Shown here in pieces: positions 31,713 to 59,420 of a stretch of 64,000 nt of DNA. Origin of the DNA: Amoebidium appalachense (lineage: Eukaryota; Ichthyosporea); NCBI GenBank assembly GCA_963693365.1, contig CAVNZM010000009.1, positions 2,170,001-2,234,000 of the forward strand, in the 5' to 3' direction. The position numbers were made by a program, and so were the translations under genes. Below the pieces are notes generated by a model. That model was not told the origin of the DNA, made no database searches, and saw only the letters and a program-made list of their open reading frames with translations. The first letter of the stretch is position 1. Every line of letters starts with the position of its first letter.

Positions 31713-31718
31713 AATAAA
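31713..31718 (+). terminator. Candidate polyadenylation signal of GTPase B
   Basis: AATAAA about 400 bases beyond the stop at 31308. Motif match only. Confidence 0.35.
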
Positions 31719-32126
31719 AAGTTTTTGGCCCCGAAAAACGGAAGGGAAGCAAGGAAGCAGATTTAATTATACCGGCTTCTTTATTTAGATACCAGAGGTG
31801 AATGAAATTAAAGAGAAATCACCGTGAATAAGTCCAAATCATTCCGAAATCATTCCATAAATTAAGGGATAACTACACTAATTTTCCAGGATCACCCCTT
31901 GTGATGCCGCATGCAACACTATTTCAAAACAAAGAGAGACAGTTTCTAAGAAGCAAGGAAAATGGGAAAAGAAATCACTACCATGTTATAGTATCACATG
32001 CCTGTGCCAGCAGGGCAGTTGTGGGAAAACGAAGATACACACTAAATGAATTTGCGTTCAAGCACGCACTACATGACTTCACGTGCTTACAATCTCTAAA
32101 TTCTTTTGCGTGCATACACAGCCTAT

Positions 32127-32207
32127 GATTTTGTGTGCATACGCACTTAGCTAAATGATTTTGTGTGCATACGCACTTAGCTAAATGATTTTGTGTGCTT
32201 ACGCACC
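32127..32207. repeat. 30-bp tandem repeat
   Basis: Two perfect units (32127-32156, 32157-32186) plus a partial third. The unit contains tgtgtgcatacgcacttagc. More degenerate relatives of the gtgcatacgca core lie upstream from about 32050. Confidence 0.75.
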
Positions 32208-32287
32208 CACATCAATCGTTTTTAGAACTGAGAGCACAAAAGCAGATTAGCAAATTGAGTATCCAAAACGAGTTTGCACTTCATGTA

Positions 32288-32321
<34 letters not shown>

Positions 32322-32357
32322 TTCCCCCCCCACCTCCCCCCCCCAACTTAAAAAACC

Positions 32358-32506
<149 letters not shown>

Positions 32507-32697
32507 AGAGAGGGGGGGGGGGGGGGAGGGAGAGGGTGGGAGGGAGGGAGGAAGTGAGAGAGAGAACTTCCCCAGAAACCTCCACACCACCCACCCACCC
32601 ACCCACCAACCAGCGCACACAAACAATGTCGAAGAAACACGCTTAAAAAATTGAAATAAAATCCAAGAAAAAATTTGTAAGCAAACAAACCAACACA

Positions 32698-46195
<13,498 letters not shown>

Positions 46196-46941
46196 GCTAA
46201 TGTTTGAGGAAAAACAAAAACTGAAACAAAACCTATCTCTTTTCTGCTCCTGTCCTTGGGATCTCTGGTCAGGGGCAGGCGGCTGGAAGGTGGAAGGATA
46301 GAAGCTAGTCAGCCCAGCAAAAAATATAAGTAGTGCACGCTCAATCGCCTATGACCTTGGCCTAATAAAACACACACAAATAATACGTGGGCAACTTTAC
46401 TCAAAAGAATCAAGAATCTCGCCTGATGTTTTGCTTTCCGAGCCAACGGTACCAGCCAACCTAGCCGGCCAACGTCAACAGGTCGTGCGCGCTTGACGGC
46501 GCCAGTGCAACGCACATTCCAATGTGGTGCGTAACACACCAATTATCATTGGTGTAGATGAGCCATATAAGGCTATTGGCTTGTCAGACAGCGGACTCGA
46601 GGCTCCGAGTGAAGGTAGTCCCTACGTATACAATACTGGGTCACTGTTCTTGTTTCAACCGGCCACGAAAGCAACGAACACAGGCGAAGCTAAAATTGTG
46701 ATTAAAAAAAAACATGCTGCTTCTTCTTGAGAAGAAGTGCCCATAACAAAACTGCGAAATATTTTTCCACCACAACCACATCTTAAAGCTTTTACCCATT
46801 CACACCCATACGTGTGCCACCCAACTCGACTGTTTTAGCATGAGAAAGGACTTTGAGTTCGGAGGTTGTCGTTTGGGCTGAAACCCGGCCAAGCAGCTGC
46901 AGTTGGTAGATTTGTCTCTGAGTTTTCTGCCATGTGATCCA

Positions 46942-47007
<66 letters not shown>

Positions 47008-47710
47008 TTCCCCCAAATAACCAAAGGGGCAAAAAAAAAAAAAAAAAAAAAAAAAACACCACAAGAAGACATAAGAAACTAAAGACACAATGGCTAGCCT
47101 AAGGAGAAGCTGCTCAAATTATCTCTAATTCGGAACCACATACTCTTGATAATTCTAATAATGATTTCATGGGCAGAGGAGCACCCCGGTTAAGAAGGGT
47201 GGGTGTGTGAATGGGTGGGTGGGGGGGGGGGGGGTGAGGGCCACTTTGGGGGGCCGTGGGGAGGGGGGGGGGGGGGGGGGGGGGAGGGGGGGGGGGGGGG
47301 GGGTTCGAGCAGTGCAGCACGCTGCTGCAACGACCTTTGCAAAGAGGGGCACTTATTAATTGAGTGCACCACGGCTGTCCTGTAGACGGTTATTCGTGGG
47401 ACAGATGGCACCATGCTAGGGCCCTGGAAAACCTTTTTATTGATCCTTCGGTGCTAAAACAAGGGTGGTCTTGCGCCACTGGCCCGGGTTGCTATTCGTG
47501 TTGATTGCAGAAGGGATTAGGAGATCCCGCCAAAATCTACATTTACTTGCGGACACTTCCCACGGCCATGGAGGTGTACAGTGCGAGTGCCTCTTTCAAA
47601 TATCTATGACGTGTGTGTAAAACAGCTTCTATGTGCTACTGAGCCAAACGCAATAGCATTTTGCTAGGGAAATATTAGAGAGGCTACGGAAGGAAAGGGG
47701 AGGAGAAAGT

Positions 47711-47741
<31 letters not shown>

Positions 47742-47756
47742 AGTTGAAGGCCGAAG
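46196..47756. other. Spacer between LRCH-like and F-box genes
   Basis: Contains poly-C at 46944-47005, poly-A at about 47031-47055, and poly-G at 47220-47305 and 47713-47741. An open frame on the plus strand (46524-46730) looks moderately protein-like (TPIIIGVDEPYKAIG) but opens at GTG and has no supporting splice sites. Another (47203-47385) ends in a Cys-rich stretch, CNDLCKEGHLLIEC, resembling an imperfect zinc knuckle. Neither is called as a gene. Confidence 0.45.
47436..47441 (-). terminator. Candidate polyadenylation signal of the F-box gene
   Basis: AATAAA on the minus strand about 320 bases after the stop at 47757. Motif match only. Confidence 0.35.
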
Positions 47757-48680
47757 TTAGTCAGTCCAGTGCATAGCCTCAATACACATCAGTAACTTAT
47801 TCTGGTCTTCCAGCAACGAGTCTTCATCGGCCTTCCGTTGAATGAACTTGAGCTCCACCCGTTCGAAACACACAAGATCTCTCCCGTCTTCCTCTGTTGC
47901 TCGTGCAAACATTGTTACATCCACCAAAAAATCGAAAAATGGAAAAAGGACGCGGGAAAGAGGTCGAACACACTCCACTGGGTCAAGCCAGCACAGCTCA
48001 AACCTTCCTTTTGCGGGTTCGCTGGCATGGTTTGCTTGGGATGGAAGGAGCAAAGTTGTGAATCTTGGCTTGTTCCCATCAACCCTTAGAACATTGCAGC
48101 GGATCGCTAGTTTTTCTAAAGGCGTGCATTCTCCCAATTCGAAATGTCCTATGGGTTTTCTTGCTCTGGACACTTTCTCAGCAAATTTACGAGGGGCAGT
48201 TAACTTTACCAAGTTTTCGAGGCCTTTAGAAAACCCAATACCCAGAACACCATGGCTTAGGCTATCCCCATGTACTGCTTCAGAAGACACAACTTTGCCG
48301 TTGTAGATAATGTCAAAGTAGAAAGTGATTTCGCGAAAACGTAGAGTTGGAACCTGTTTCAAAGCAAGCTGCTTGTTAAGTCTGTCCAGCTTGTGCCTCT
48401 CTATGTAGATGTTTCTGTATCCTCCACAAACAGAAACAACCGTGGGAGTTGAAAACAATCCAGGAACAGCTTGAAGGCAATGTTGGGACCATATGGCATC
48501 TTCGAGAGAGATAGTGTGCCACATGCGGCAAACTAAACCTGCATTTAACAGATCTTTAGGTTCAAGTTTTTGGAAGATGAGACGGAGGAAGGGTTTGGCA
48601 GTGGTGCGTTGCCACACAGAGGCGGGTTCCATGGCTCCGTGCGTGTGCACATTCTCACAAAATGCTGGCTGCTTCTGCAT
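47757..48680 (-). CDS. F-box protein, single exon
   Basis: An uninterrupted frame of 307 residues from ATG 48680 to TAA 47757; Met17 is an alternative start. An F-box lies at about residues 30-70 (LRLIFQKLEPKDLLNAGLVC, then RMW...W) with the usual Leu, Pro, Leu-Val-Cys and Trp positions. F-box proteins bind SKP1 and present substrates to SCF ubiquitin ligases. The C-terminal two thirds (FYFDIIYNGKVVSSEAVHGD, then GHFELGECTPLEKLAIRC and FFDFLVDVTMFARA) show neither LRR, WD nor Kelch repeats, so the substrate-binding part is of unknown type. It is transcribed away from ORC4, sharing a 693-bp upstream region. There is no intron and no low-complexity insertion, unlike most genes nearby. Confidence 0.8.
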   Translation of the reverse strand: MQKQPAFCENVHTHGAMEPASVWQRTTAKPFLRLIFQKLEPKDLLNAGLVCRMWHTISLEDAIWSQHCLQAVPGLFSTPTVVSVCGGYRNIYIERHKLDRLNKQLALKQVPTLRFREITFYFDIIYNGKVVSSEAVHGDSLSHGVLGIGFSKGLENLVKLTAPRKFAEKVSRARKPIGHFELGECTPLEKLAIRCNVLRVDGNKPRFTTLLLPSQANHASEPAKGRFELCWLDPVECVRPLSRVLFPFFDFLVDVTMFARATEEDGRDLVCFERVELKFIQRKADEDSLLEDQNKLLMCIEAMHWTD

Positions 48681-49373
48681 GGTTAAACTATGTCCTATTC
48701 ATGACCGAAAGCCTCGATTCCTTACTGTACTATATACGCACTATATATTCGGTCAGAACATTGCCCAGAACATCCAGGCCTCCATGGCATGCATGACGGC
48801 CTCAGCTGCAGCACTGTAGTGGCTTCGCCCGGTTCAAAACCTAATGAGCGCTGTGCCAATAAGAGCACAGACCAACTATCCACCAATAATTTCCTACTCT
48901 AGTTGCTAAGCTTTCACCGGCACACACTGTATAAATATATGAAAAAAGACGTTTTGATCTACTGATATTTATCCAACCATGCACAAGCAAATTGGCGGGA
49001 AACTCATTCCACAAGGGAGAGAGCGAAAACAATCCGCGGCCTGTCAGTGTCACAGTCCGTCGTCCGATCGCGAGGCACACGTGTGAACAACACAGGCACT
49101 AAACTTTGAAAAGATGACATTATGCATATAAGCATCGTTCTTCCCTCACCTTTTTTTGCCGTGGAGGACTTTAAACGTCGAAATAGAAGCCAAAGAGTAA
49201 AAGCTAGCTCTTTCCCCCCCCCCCCCTTTTGTTTCCTCCGGCAGCGTCCCCGTTGCTCCTCCACCCTAACTCCTCTTCAGATTCATTCCTTACTTTCCTA
49301 GTGAAACGTCCTTTTTCTAGTTGTCCTCGTCACGACCTTTTTTCCAGGCTTCATTTTGCTTAAAATTTCTAAA
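48681..49373. promoter_or_regulatory. Shared upstream region of divergent F-box and ORC4 genes
   Basis: 693 bases between two start codons pointing apart. It has little simple repeat beyond a short C run (49215-49226). TATA-like stretches (ctatatacgcactatatatt near 48730-48750, tataaatata near 48931) are present, but which gene they serve is unclear. Confidence 0.4.
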
Positions 49374-50672
49374 ATGGAGGAGCTTGAAGCTGTCCAAACC
49401 TACCTCCGCCACAAACTATCAGATGCACACACACCCACCGACTTTGTGGGTCCGACAGAACAACGGACCCAACTGTACGACCTTCTAAGACGAACCGTCG
49501 AAGTCGGCGAAGGGAACTCAGCCATCATCGTTGGGCCTCGTGGTAGTGGGAAAACGATGATACTCAACCATGCTTTGAGGCAATTAAGACAAGAATACTC
49601 GACCGGGCAGAAGACATTCATCGAAGTTCCCCTTTCCGGTCTCGTGCACACCACAGACCGTCTCGCCTTGAAAGAGATAGCGCGCGTTTTACGTGTGGAA
49701 TACAAGGAAGATGGGGAGGAGGGTGCGGAAGAGAGTAATCCGGGGACATTTGCGCAGGTTCTGGATGGATTTTTGAAAACATTAACGAGCGGTTCAAGAA
49801 GCAGCACGGCGGTACTTTTTCTTCTGGACGAAATGGACCTTTTTACGCGTCAAGGCAAGCAGACGTTGCTGTACAATCTCTTTGATTTGTCACAATCATG
49901 CAGTGTACCAATGGGCGTAATTGGGGTGACATGCCGTCTCGACGTTGCCGATTTGTTCGAGAAAAGGGTGAAGTCTCGTTTCTCGCACAGATACATCCAT
50001 GTCTACAACTCTCTAACACATGATCAATGCTTTTCCCTGTGCGAAAAAACACTTTCCCTCGAGTCTGATTTTCAGGAGACACACAAGCATCTATCCGGTT
50101 TCACCAAGAAATGGAACAAGGGGATAACCGAAATGATGAAGGATGGGGACCTTCGAAACATTCTCCGTGAAAACAGAGATCGGGACAAAAGTGTACGTGC
50201 GCTTTTCGACCTTCTGCGCCCGACAATATACCGTTTGAACCCCGAACAACCCGGTCCAACAGCGCACATGATCAAGCAAACATTCATCACGTATATCACC
50301 GATGACCGAGAAGGGACACTCTCCGGTTTGTCTGTTCTGGAACTGTGCTTGCTCATTGCGGCGTCGCATGTTACCACACGGTACGATCAGGACACGTTCG
50401 ATTTCGAGACGGTGCACGAGGAATACAAGAATTTCGCGTTGGCAAGACACAACGCGGTGTATTTCTTTAACAAGTCGGTTGCCTTTAAAGCGTACGAGCG
50501 ACTCCTTCAGTTGGAGCTATTTGCCGAGGTGTCTGGTGGGGTGGGTAACGCACGCAGTTTGAAGCAATTTCGCGCTGTGCGGATGATGATTGGAACCGAT
50601 GTTGTGGAGGCAGCTGTGCGGAGGCACCCGGAGTGCCCGACGGCTGTATCGAAATGGGCTGCACATCGATAA
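49374..50672 (+). CDS. ORC4: Origin recognition complex subunit 4
   Basis: A single exon of 432 residues, close to the usual 430-440 for ORC4. The ATG at 49374 gives MEELEAVQTYL. The AAA+ domain has Walker A GPRGSGKT (54-61) and Walker B LLFDE-type FLLDEMDLF (149-157). The highly conserved ORC4 block QTLLYNLFDLSQS is followed by VIGVTCRLD and EKRVKSRFSHR (sensor 1 and arginine region). A winged-helix C-terminal half contains LSVLELCLLIAASH, the FETVHEEYKNF motif and KAYERLLQLEL, ending at TAA. ORC4 is part of the six-subunit complex that binds origins and loads MCM2-7 in the nucleus. Codon use is ordinary and no interruption is seen. Head to head with the F-box gene. Confidence 0.97.
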   Translation: MEELEAVQTYLRHKLSDAHTPTDFVGPTEQRTQLYDLLRRTVEVGEGNSAIIVGPRGSGKTMILNHALRQLRQEYSTGQKTFIEVPLSGLVHTTDRLALKEIARVLRVEYKEDGEEGAEESNPGTFAQVLDGFLKTLTSGSRSSTAVLFLLDEMDLFTRQGKQTLLYNLFDLSQSCSVPMGVIGVTCRLDVADLFEKRVKSRFSHRYIHVYNSLTHDQCFSLCEKTLSLESDFQETHKHLSGFTKKWNKGITEMMKDGDLRNILRENRDRDKSVRALFDLLRPTIYRLNPEQPGPTAHMIKQTFITYITDDREGTLSGLSVLELCLLIAASHVTTRYDQDTFDFETVHEEYKNFALARHNAVYFFNKSVAFKAYERLLQLELFAEVSGGVGNARSLKQFRAVRMMIGTDVVEAAVRRHPECPTAVSKWAAHR

Positions 50673-52962
<2,290 letters not shown>

Positions 52963-53128
52963 CTAGGCCAAAATATTCTTGAAGATGTTTTCTTCCTTCT
53001 TGCTGTGTACTTTCAACTTCTCTTTGAGGCGTTTCTGTGCGTCTTTGATTGCTTTGTCTGTCGGCTGTAAAGGACAAGGACATCACTGGTCAGTTCTGCC
53101 CCACAACCACATCCCCTCGCCTTCCCTA

Positions 53129-53225
<97 letters not shown>

Positions 53226-53229
53226 ACAG

Positions 53230-53262
<33 letters not shown>

Positions 53263-53978
53263 TACACAAACACGCACACACACACATGCTACGTGACACA
53301 TACACAAAATCTCTCTCTTCTCCCCCCCCTCCCCCCCCCCCCCCCCCCCCTCTCTCTCCCCTTCTCCCCCTACACCTCGCTCCCTCCCTCCGTCCCTCTC
53401 TGTAGCCACCCACTTTGTATCCCCCCCCCCCCAAAAAAAAAATGTGTCAGACATGAAAACACTTCAGTCGTTTCACAGCCTTTCGTTCTTTCTTTTATTT
53501 AAGTGGGCTAAGAAAGGATGCTTCAGTGGAGGAGAGCAAGGGGGGGAGGAGGTGGCAGGGGGAGGGAGGGGTGGAGGGGAGAGAGAGAGAGAGGGGGGGG
53601 GGGGGGGGGGGGGGGGGGGATTTGCATCTTGCTTATATGTTCATAATGGCAAGGGGACCTCATTCGTCATGGGTGGCTGCGTCATGAAAGCTTTGTGTGT
53701 GGTGTGCTGGGGGGGGGGGGGGGGGCAGGATGTGTTTTAGAGCACGAAGTTCACATTCATAGTGGACAACACAGTGCAGAGTGCAAACCAAACACAAAGA
53801 GTATGCATAATAAACCGAAAAAAGGGGGGGGGGGGGAGGAGGGGCGAGATTGCGTTACAGAGTACAAAGGTTTATAACGAACCACACAATGCAGATTTCG
53901 AAAAGCACACACAAAAAGAGTATGCGTGGGTGCCTGTGTCCGTGTGTGTGTGTGAGTGTGTGCGACGGCAGGCGGCGG

Positions 53979-54023
<45 letters not shown>

Positions 54024-54675
54024 GGAGGGGGGGGTGGGTGGGGGGCTCTTTCATTCAACACCTACCGATACATGTTCTGCGCTACGCAACGCATCTTCTG
54101 CCCCAGCCAGATCCCCCAACTCCAATAGGGCAAGGCCTAGACGGTAGTGGGCCTTAACATTGGTGGGGTGGTCTTTAAGAACCTGAGAGAAAAAAAGAGG
54201 ATTGGGTGTGGTGAGTGATCTGTCAGCATCTGAGAGAAAGAAATGGATTGGGTGCGGTGAGAAGGTGGAGGAGGGGGAGGGGGGGGGGGGGGGGGGGGGG
54301 GGAGAAGGGGGAGGGGGGGGGGGGGAGTTGTGGAGATAGGAAGGCAGAAGGAGAGAGAGGTGTGGGGATGTGTGGTTAGAAGGGGGCGGAAGGAGGTTGG
54401 GAATGGGGAGGGAGGAGGGATTGGGGGGGGAAAGGGGGGGTTATGTAAGGGGGGAGAGCAAGGCGAGGAGGGGTGGGGGGGTGTTTTTTTATAGTTGTTT
54501 TTGAAGCAAGTACGGGTGGGGGGATAGAGCGGTGACGACAAAATGGGGAAGGGAACCGTGGTGGCGGGTGGGAGGGAGATCAGGTGAGGTGTTAATTGAA
54601 AAAAGGTGAGAAGAGGGTGTAGGACGTAATATCGGGAAAGGGTGTGTGTGTGTGTATGTGTGTGTGTGGGGAGGG

Positions 54676-54707
<32 letters not shown>

Positions 54708-55062
54708 TAAGAAATATGCACAGAGTAAGAGTGCAAAACACTTAGAGAGGAGACAAACACGACAGCACAAACACAGCTGGGCTGTGCAGACTGGGGGGGG
54801 GGGGGGGGGGGGGGGGGGGGGAGGGGGGGGGAGAAGGGGGAGGGGAGAGGGGCGAAGGGGGAGGGGATGATGATGTATGCAGTTGAGGGTTGGAAATATG
54901 GAAAGGGAGGGCGGGGCACAATCAAGCCCGTTACATATGTAGGACAGTGTGTGTGTGTGTGTGTGTGTGTATAAGTGTGAGTGTGAGTGTGAGTGTGAGT
55001 GTGAGTGTGAGTGTGAGTGTGAGTGTGAGTGTGAGTGTGAGTGTGAGTGTGAGTGTGAGTGT

Positions 55063-55095
<33 letters not shown>

Positions 55096-55652
55096 CACGC
55101 GCGCGCGCGCGTGTGCGCGCGTGTATGTGTTTCATTTTTTTGTGGAGGGGGGGGGGGGGGGAGGGGGGAGGGGGAGAAGGGGGGGAGAGGGGGGAGGGGA
55201 CGGGGGTACATCACACACGTAAATAAACCCGTTATGGGGTATACTGTAGTTTCCTTTTTCATTTGGTCACCTTTTTTTTCGTTCTTCTTCCCTTTCTCTT
55301 CTTTTTTTCCCCCTTATCTTTGTTTTTGAGGAGAGCAGCAATGGGGAAGTCGTACCTCTTTGGCCTTTTCTGCAGCCTTCTCCCACATCTCTAGCTTTAG
55401 TAGACACACTGTGACAATGTAAAATTATTATTTCATGGAGATGAATTACATCTTCCCCTCTCACCCCCCCTACCCCCTCCCCCCTACTCTCTCTCTCTCT
55501 CTCTCTCTCCCCCCCCCTCCCCCCCCCCCCCCCCCTCCCCCTCTCAACCACATACACACAAACACACACACACACACACGCACACACGCCCCCCCCCCCC
55601 CCCCCCCCCACACACACACACATACACGTCCTCTAATGTATTTAAGGGTTAG

Positions 55653-55695
<43 letters not shown>

Positions 55696-56600
55696 TTCCC
55701 CTTTCCCTTCTCCTGGAGCGAACCGAGACAACCCATCGTATCCATACATCCCCCCTCCCCTCCCCCGCCCCCTCTCTTCGCCCATCCTTTGCCTCTGATG
55801 CCTAACAAAGGAAGAAACCTTCTCTTGTGTGTGTGGGCCAGCGTATGAAAGTATGGGACATGGGGGGGGAGGGGTGTTTGTGTGGGTGCGTGTTTGTGTG
55901 TGTGCGTGTTCGCGTGTGTGCATGGGACCATGCAAGTGTGTGTGTCGGTGCAGCAACGAAGAGGGGAAGGGGTGGGGGGCGGCGGCGCGGTGGGGAGAGG
56001 GTGGGGGGGGAGAAGCGCGAAGAGAGAAGAGAGAAGAGAGAAGAGAGAGGGGGGGTGGGGGGAGGGGGGAGAGAGGGAAGAGGGGAGAGAGAGCGCGAGG
56101 GGGGGGGGAGAGAGAGGGGAGAGAGGGGGGAAGAGAGAGAGAGAGAGAGAAGAGGGGAGAGGGGGGGGGGGGAGGGGTCACCTACTGACACTGTTGAGCC
56201 TCAGGGTTAGCACTAGCTCCTTCCCAAACGCATCCTGTGCCCGAGTTTGAGCTGTCGAGCAATCTCTGCTCTCGGACAGGCTGCGGAATGCTGACACACC
56301 TTCAAGCCCCTTGACGTGCATGTACCCCTGGACGACATGGGACAAGAGGGTCGGAGAAAGGTTGAAACGAGGGCGACGGGAGGAGGGGAGGGATGGGGGG
56401 AGGGCGGAGAGCTGTGGGGAGGGGGTGGTGAGGGGAGGGGGGGGGGGGTGGGGATGTTATGCTGGGGAGGATGGTGGGCACACATGTTCATGACCGTGTA
56501 TAGAGTTAGCGAGGGGGGGTGGGAGGGGTTTTTTGACGATAGAAGGGGCAGGGAGAGAGAGGGAGCGGGACGATGATTGGTGGGGGGGGGGGGGGGAGGG

Positions 56601-56643
<43 letters not shown>

Positions 56644-56957
56644 AAGTCCTGATGTTAGTTGCTGCGGCGGGCATGGAATAGTGAGCTTAGGGGAAGACGG
56701 TGGGATAGCAAGCGGGACGGATGCAGGCTCCCGGGGGGGGGGGGGGGGGGAGGGGGGGGGGGGGGGGGGGAGAGGGGGGAGGGGGAGGGAGGGAGGGGGC
56801 GGGAGGGAAAGGGGGGTCCGTGTGGGGGGGGGGGAGGGGGGAGGGGGGGGGAGGGAGAAAGGGGGGTTGTACCACAACCAAACTTATACAGCTCAGCCAC
56901 TCGTCAAAGCTCGCCTTCCACCTTCTTTCAGTCTAAACAAGCTTGAGTCACCCGCCT

Positions 56958-56989
<32 letters not shown>

Positions 56990-57422
56990 CCCACGTCCAA
57001 AGTTTTTCCCATCCAGTAATGCTCTGTCAGGCTCTGGTGACATACTGCCCACTCCCTCTCCCCTCCCGCTCGCCGAAGTCATGTTCTGAGAAAAGAAGTA
57101 ACTCCATCTCCCCTCTCCCCTTCCCTTCCCCACCTTCCCTTGCCGTTTCCCGCCCCCCCCCCCCCCCCCCCCTCTCTCTCTCCCCTCCCCCCCTCCCCCT
57201 CCCCTCCCCCCCCCCCCCCAAAAAAAAACCCCACCCCTCCGTCTAGTGTAACCTCGCTTTCCACTTTCTCTACCTCACAGTTGCCCCTTTCCTCACCCAT
57301 ACCTGCCAGTACAGCCTGTATGCCTCCTTGTACTTCTGCTCCTTGAACAGCTGGTTTGCTTGGTCCTTGAGTTGGGTCGCAGTGTCAAGCTGCCTCTGGA
57401 CATGTTCGGGATTGAACGCCAT
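52963..57422 (-). CDS. Small TPR protein resembling the TTC9 group, five exons
   Basis: Exons in transcript order: 57422-57303, 56327-56186, 55408-55356, 54182-54066, 53064-52963 (stop TAG). Phases close to 177 residues. Three TPR units are visible: TQLKDQANQLFKEQKYKEAY (about 15-34), with its partner helix GYMHVKGLEGV after exon 2 begins; LNSVMCLLKLEMWEKAAEKA across exons 2-3; and NVKAHYRLGLALLELGDLAG in exon 4. A Lys-rich helix ends the protein (KRLKEKLKVHSKKEEN). Size and layout fit TTC9-type co-chaperone-like proteins, which bind partners through the TPR groove; the exact orthology is a guess. The ATG at 57422 follows a good acceptor (gtcag), so a 5' exon may add residues or untranslated leader. 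Donor choice at exon 2 (GTAGGT at 56185) is set by the frame of exon 3. Confidence 0.8.
53130..53220. repeat. CA microsatellite in TPR gene intron 4
   Basis: About 45 AC units, followed by imperfect CA sequence to about 53285. Confidence 0.9.
54975..55070. repeat. Hexanucleotide (GTGAGT)n array in TPR gene intron 3
   Basis: About 16 perfect units of GTGAGT, flanked by GT runs on both sides. On the transcript (minus) strand it reads ACTCAC. Confidence 0.9.
56584..56641. repeat. Poly-G tract in TPR gene intron 1
   Basis: Near-pure G of about 55 bases, followed by further G-rich blocks to 56870 and a poly-C block at 56958-56986 in the same intron. Confidence 0.85.
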
Positions 57423-57950
57423 GTTGTCAAGGCTTTCCAAAGGCTGACCTAAAAAATGAAAAGAAGCAAGTGATTTATATTATTCAATTTATATTAGTCA
57501 ATTCTAAAAGCAGAAAAACACGTTTTCAAACAACTGCCTAAGAACCCTTCAGAAAAAAACCTGCTCTGTCCCCAATCCCATGGGTCACTCTGGCAGTTTG
57601 GGATGGACCATTGGACACAGAAGTGTAGTATACAATGAAAGACTCCATGTAACAATCTAACCCAGATATCTAGGTAGCCTATAGCGGCTACGGTACATTG
57701 ATGATGCATGGTGTTAGACTAAGGATGACGAAGTGCCACGGACACGGACATATCGCATTGCTGTTGGCCCCATAGATCGATTTGCATACCTGCGAGTCGA
57801 GTGACTCTTCTCTAATTTGTGAGCAAAGAACGTGACCTGTAGGTCGCTATAACCACGGCCCTCTGAAAAAAGAGGGCCGTGCTATAACAATACAAATGGT
57901 GTGTTATAGCAGCGCTAAAGGACAATTATTTAACCTTTTTAAGCATTCCC
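57423..57950. other. Spacer upstream of the TPR gene
   Basis: Unique-looking, AT-balanced sequence with no gene seen. A 5' leader exon of the TPR gene could lie here. The hairpin at 57854-57881 is at the right end. Confidence 0.4.
57854..57881. repeat. Perfect 11-bp hairpin with CACGGCC arm
   Basis: Arms 57854-57864 and 57871-57881 (cacggccctct / agagggccgtg) with a six-base loop gaaaaa. The octamer gctataac occurs directly on both sides (57845-57852, 57881-57888). It lies just left of dispersed-element copy B. Confidence 0.75.
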
Positions 57951-58990
57951 CTCTCTTTGTGTCCTACAGTCACAGTCCTACTTTCAGTGATCACATGCGT
58001 TTATATGCCACTCGATGATCCGAATTCGCGATCCATCACTGATCATTTGTTTCAAACGGATGATCGACCGTCGGGTGGAGAGTGCAGCCGGGCAGGTGTC
58101 TTCGGTTATTTAGGGATGTGTATCTTGCTAATCATTCTAATACTGTACACCTATACAACCGTCTTAGTATATTTCGCACATATATTCGCCCTTGCCTGAA
58201 TACGGGTTGCCCTTACTAGCTATGGCACCGCCTAATGCTGTTGATAATGTCCTCCAATCAATAGATGATTTCCACTACACAACTTGTACGTTTCTCACTG
58301 GTCTTTCCACACCTATCCCTACAATAGACGCCTTTTTGATTCTCTCTACGCACTCACCACCATCACAACGCGTACACGCTTTGGCCCTTAAATTTCACGA
58401 GCACATCACCCGCCCGTCCGCTTGTGCCCCGGACCACCCTGTCTTCCGGCTACACGTATCCCCGCCGGACTCGCCCCTCCGAGTACCTCTTCCCTTCGAA
58501 TCGCATCGTCTCTGCCCATTGTCGAGCGTTATGCGGAATGGCTGGCGACCCCACCGGAGGTACGGCTAGATCATAGTGTGAATATGAATAGTGTCAAGTC
58601 TATGGCTGATAGATATATATCTTTTTACTCGTGTTGAGTCCCTTCCTGTGTTAGGACCGTAAATACACCAACTACTAGTAGCCTATATGGCGGATATGGT
58701 TAGAGAGTCTCGTTCCTACATAGATTCGTTTATTCGTAATGTGGTGTGGTGTAAAAACGCAAAGATGCATATGATTATGGCTTGGCGGTGTAATCGGTTT
58801 CTGGTGTCTCCTGCTCGGATGTGTAATATGTGTGGGGGGCGGTTTACTCGCGGATGCATATCTATCAATAAGTGTAACCTGTTAGCTAACTTAATAGAAC
58901 CGGATACTGGCAGCCGAATGCGGGGCTCCCGTCTGCTAAAAAGGGGCCAGAGGCCATGCCCCTCTTGCAAAAAACGTTTTTATGCATGTG
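57951..58990 (+). mobile_element. Decayed copy B of the dispersed protein-coding element
   Basis: Longer relative of copy A. A frame from about 58192 reads PEYGLPLLAMAPPN and continues to FHEHITR...SPPDSP. The frame then shifts to VERYAEWLATPPEV...KSMADRY, is broken near 58637, and resumes at [16 protein letters not shown] to end in a Cys-rich finger, [18 protein letters not shown] (about 58823-58880), and then CPSCKKRF. The frame breaks show it is dead. The finger resembles those of mobile-element proteins, but I cannot place it in a known family. It is followed directly by GT repeats. Confidence 0.6.
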
Positions 58991-59032
58991 CTTGTGTTGA
59001 AGTGCGTGCTGTTTGTCACAGTGTGTGTTTGC

Positions 59033-59115
<83 letters not shown>

Positions 59116-59386
59116 CGTGTCACAATAACGGTGCGTGCACGTGTAGTCTATTTAAATCTACAGTGTGTGTGGGTGGGCGGTGTGTATATAGGTGTATATC
59201 ATGGTGTGTGTCTGCCAGTGGTGTGCACGTGTGTGTGTGCGCGTGTGTGTGATTTAATTGTGTGTGTGTGCGTGTGTGTGTGTGTGTGCACGTGTATGTG
59301 CATCTTTGTGTGTGTGTGTGTGTGTGACTGTGTGTGTGTGTGTGCACGTGTGTATGTGCACGAGAAAGAGAGATCGAGAGAGAGAG

Positions 59387-59420
<34 letters not shown>

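Noticed and set aside
46524-46730. Plus-strand open frame with moderately protein-like composition
   Set aside because: GTG start, short, no domain; could be chance. Kept only as a note in the spacer entry.
47290-47385. Cys-rich stretch resembling a CCHC zinc knuckle
   Set aside because: Cys/His spacing is one residue short of the usual C-x2-C-x4-H-x4-C and the preceding sequence is a poly-G translation.
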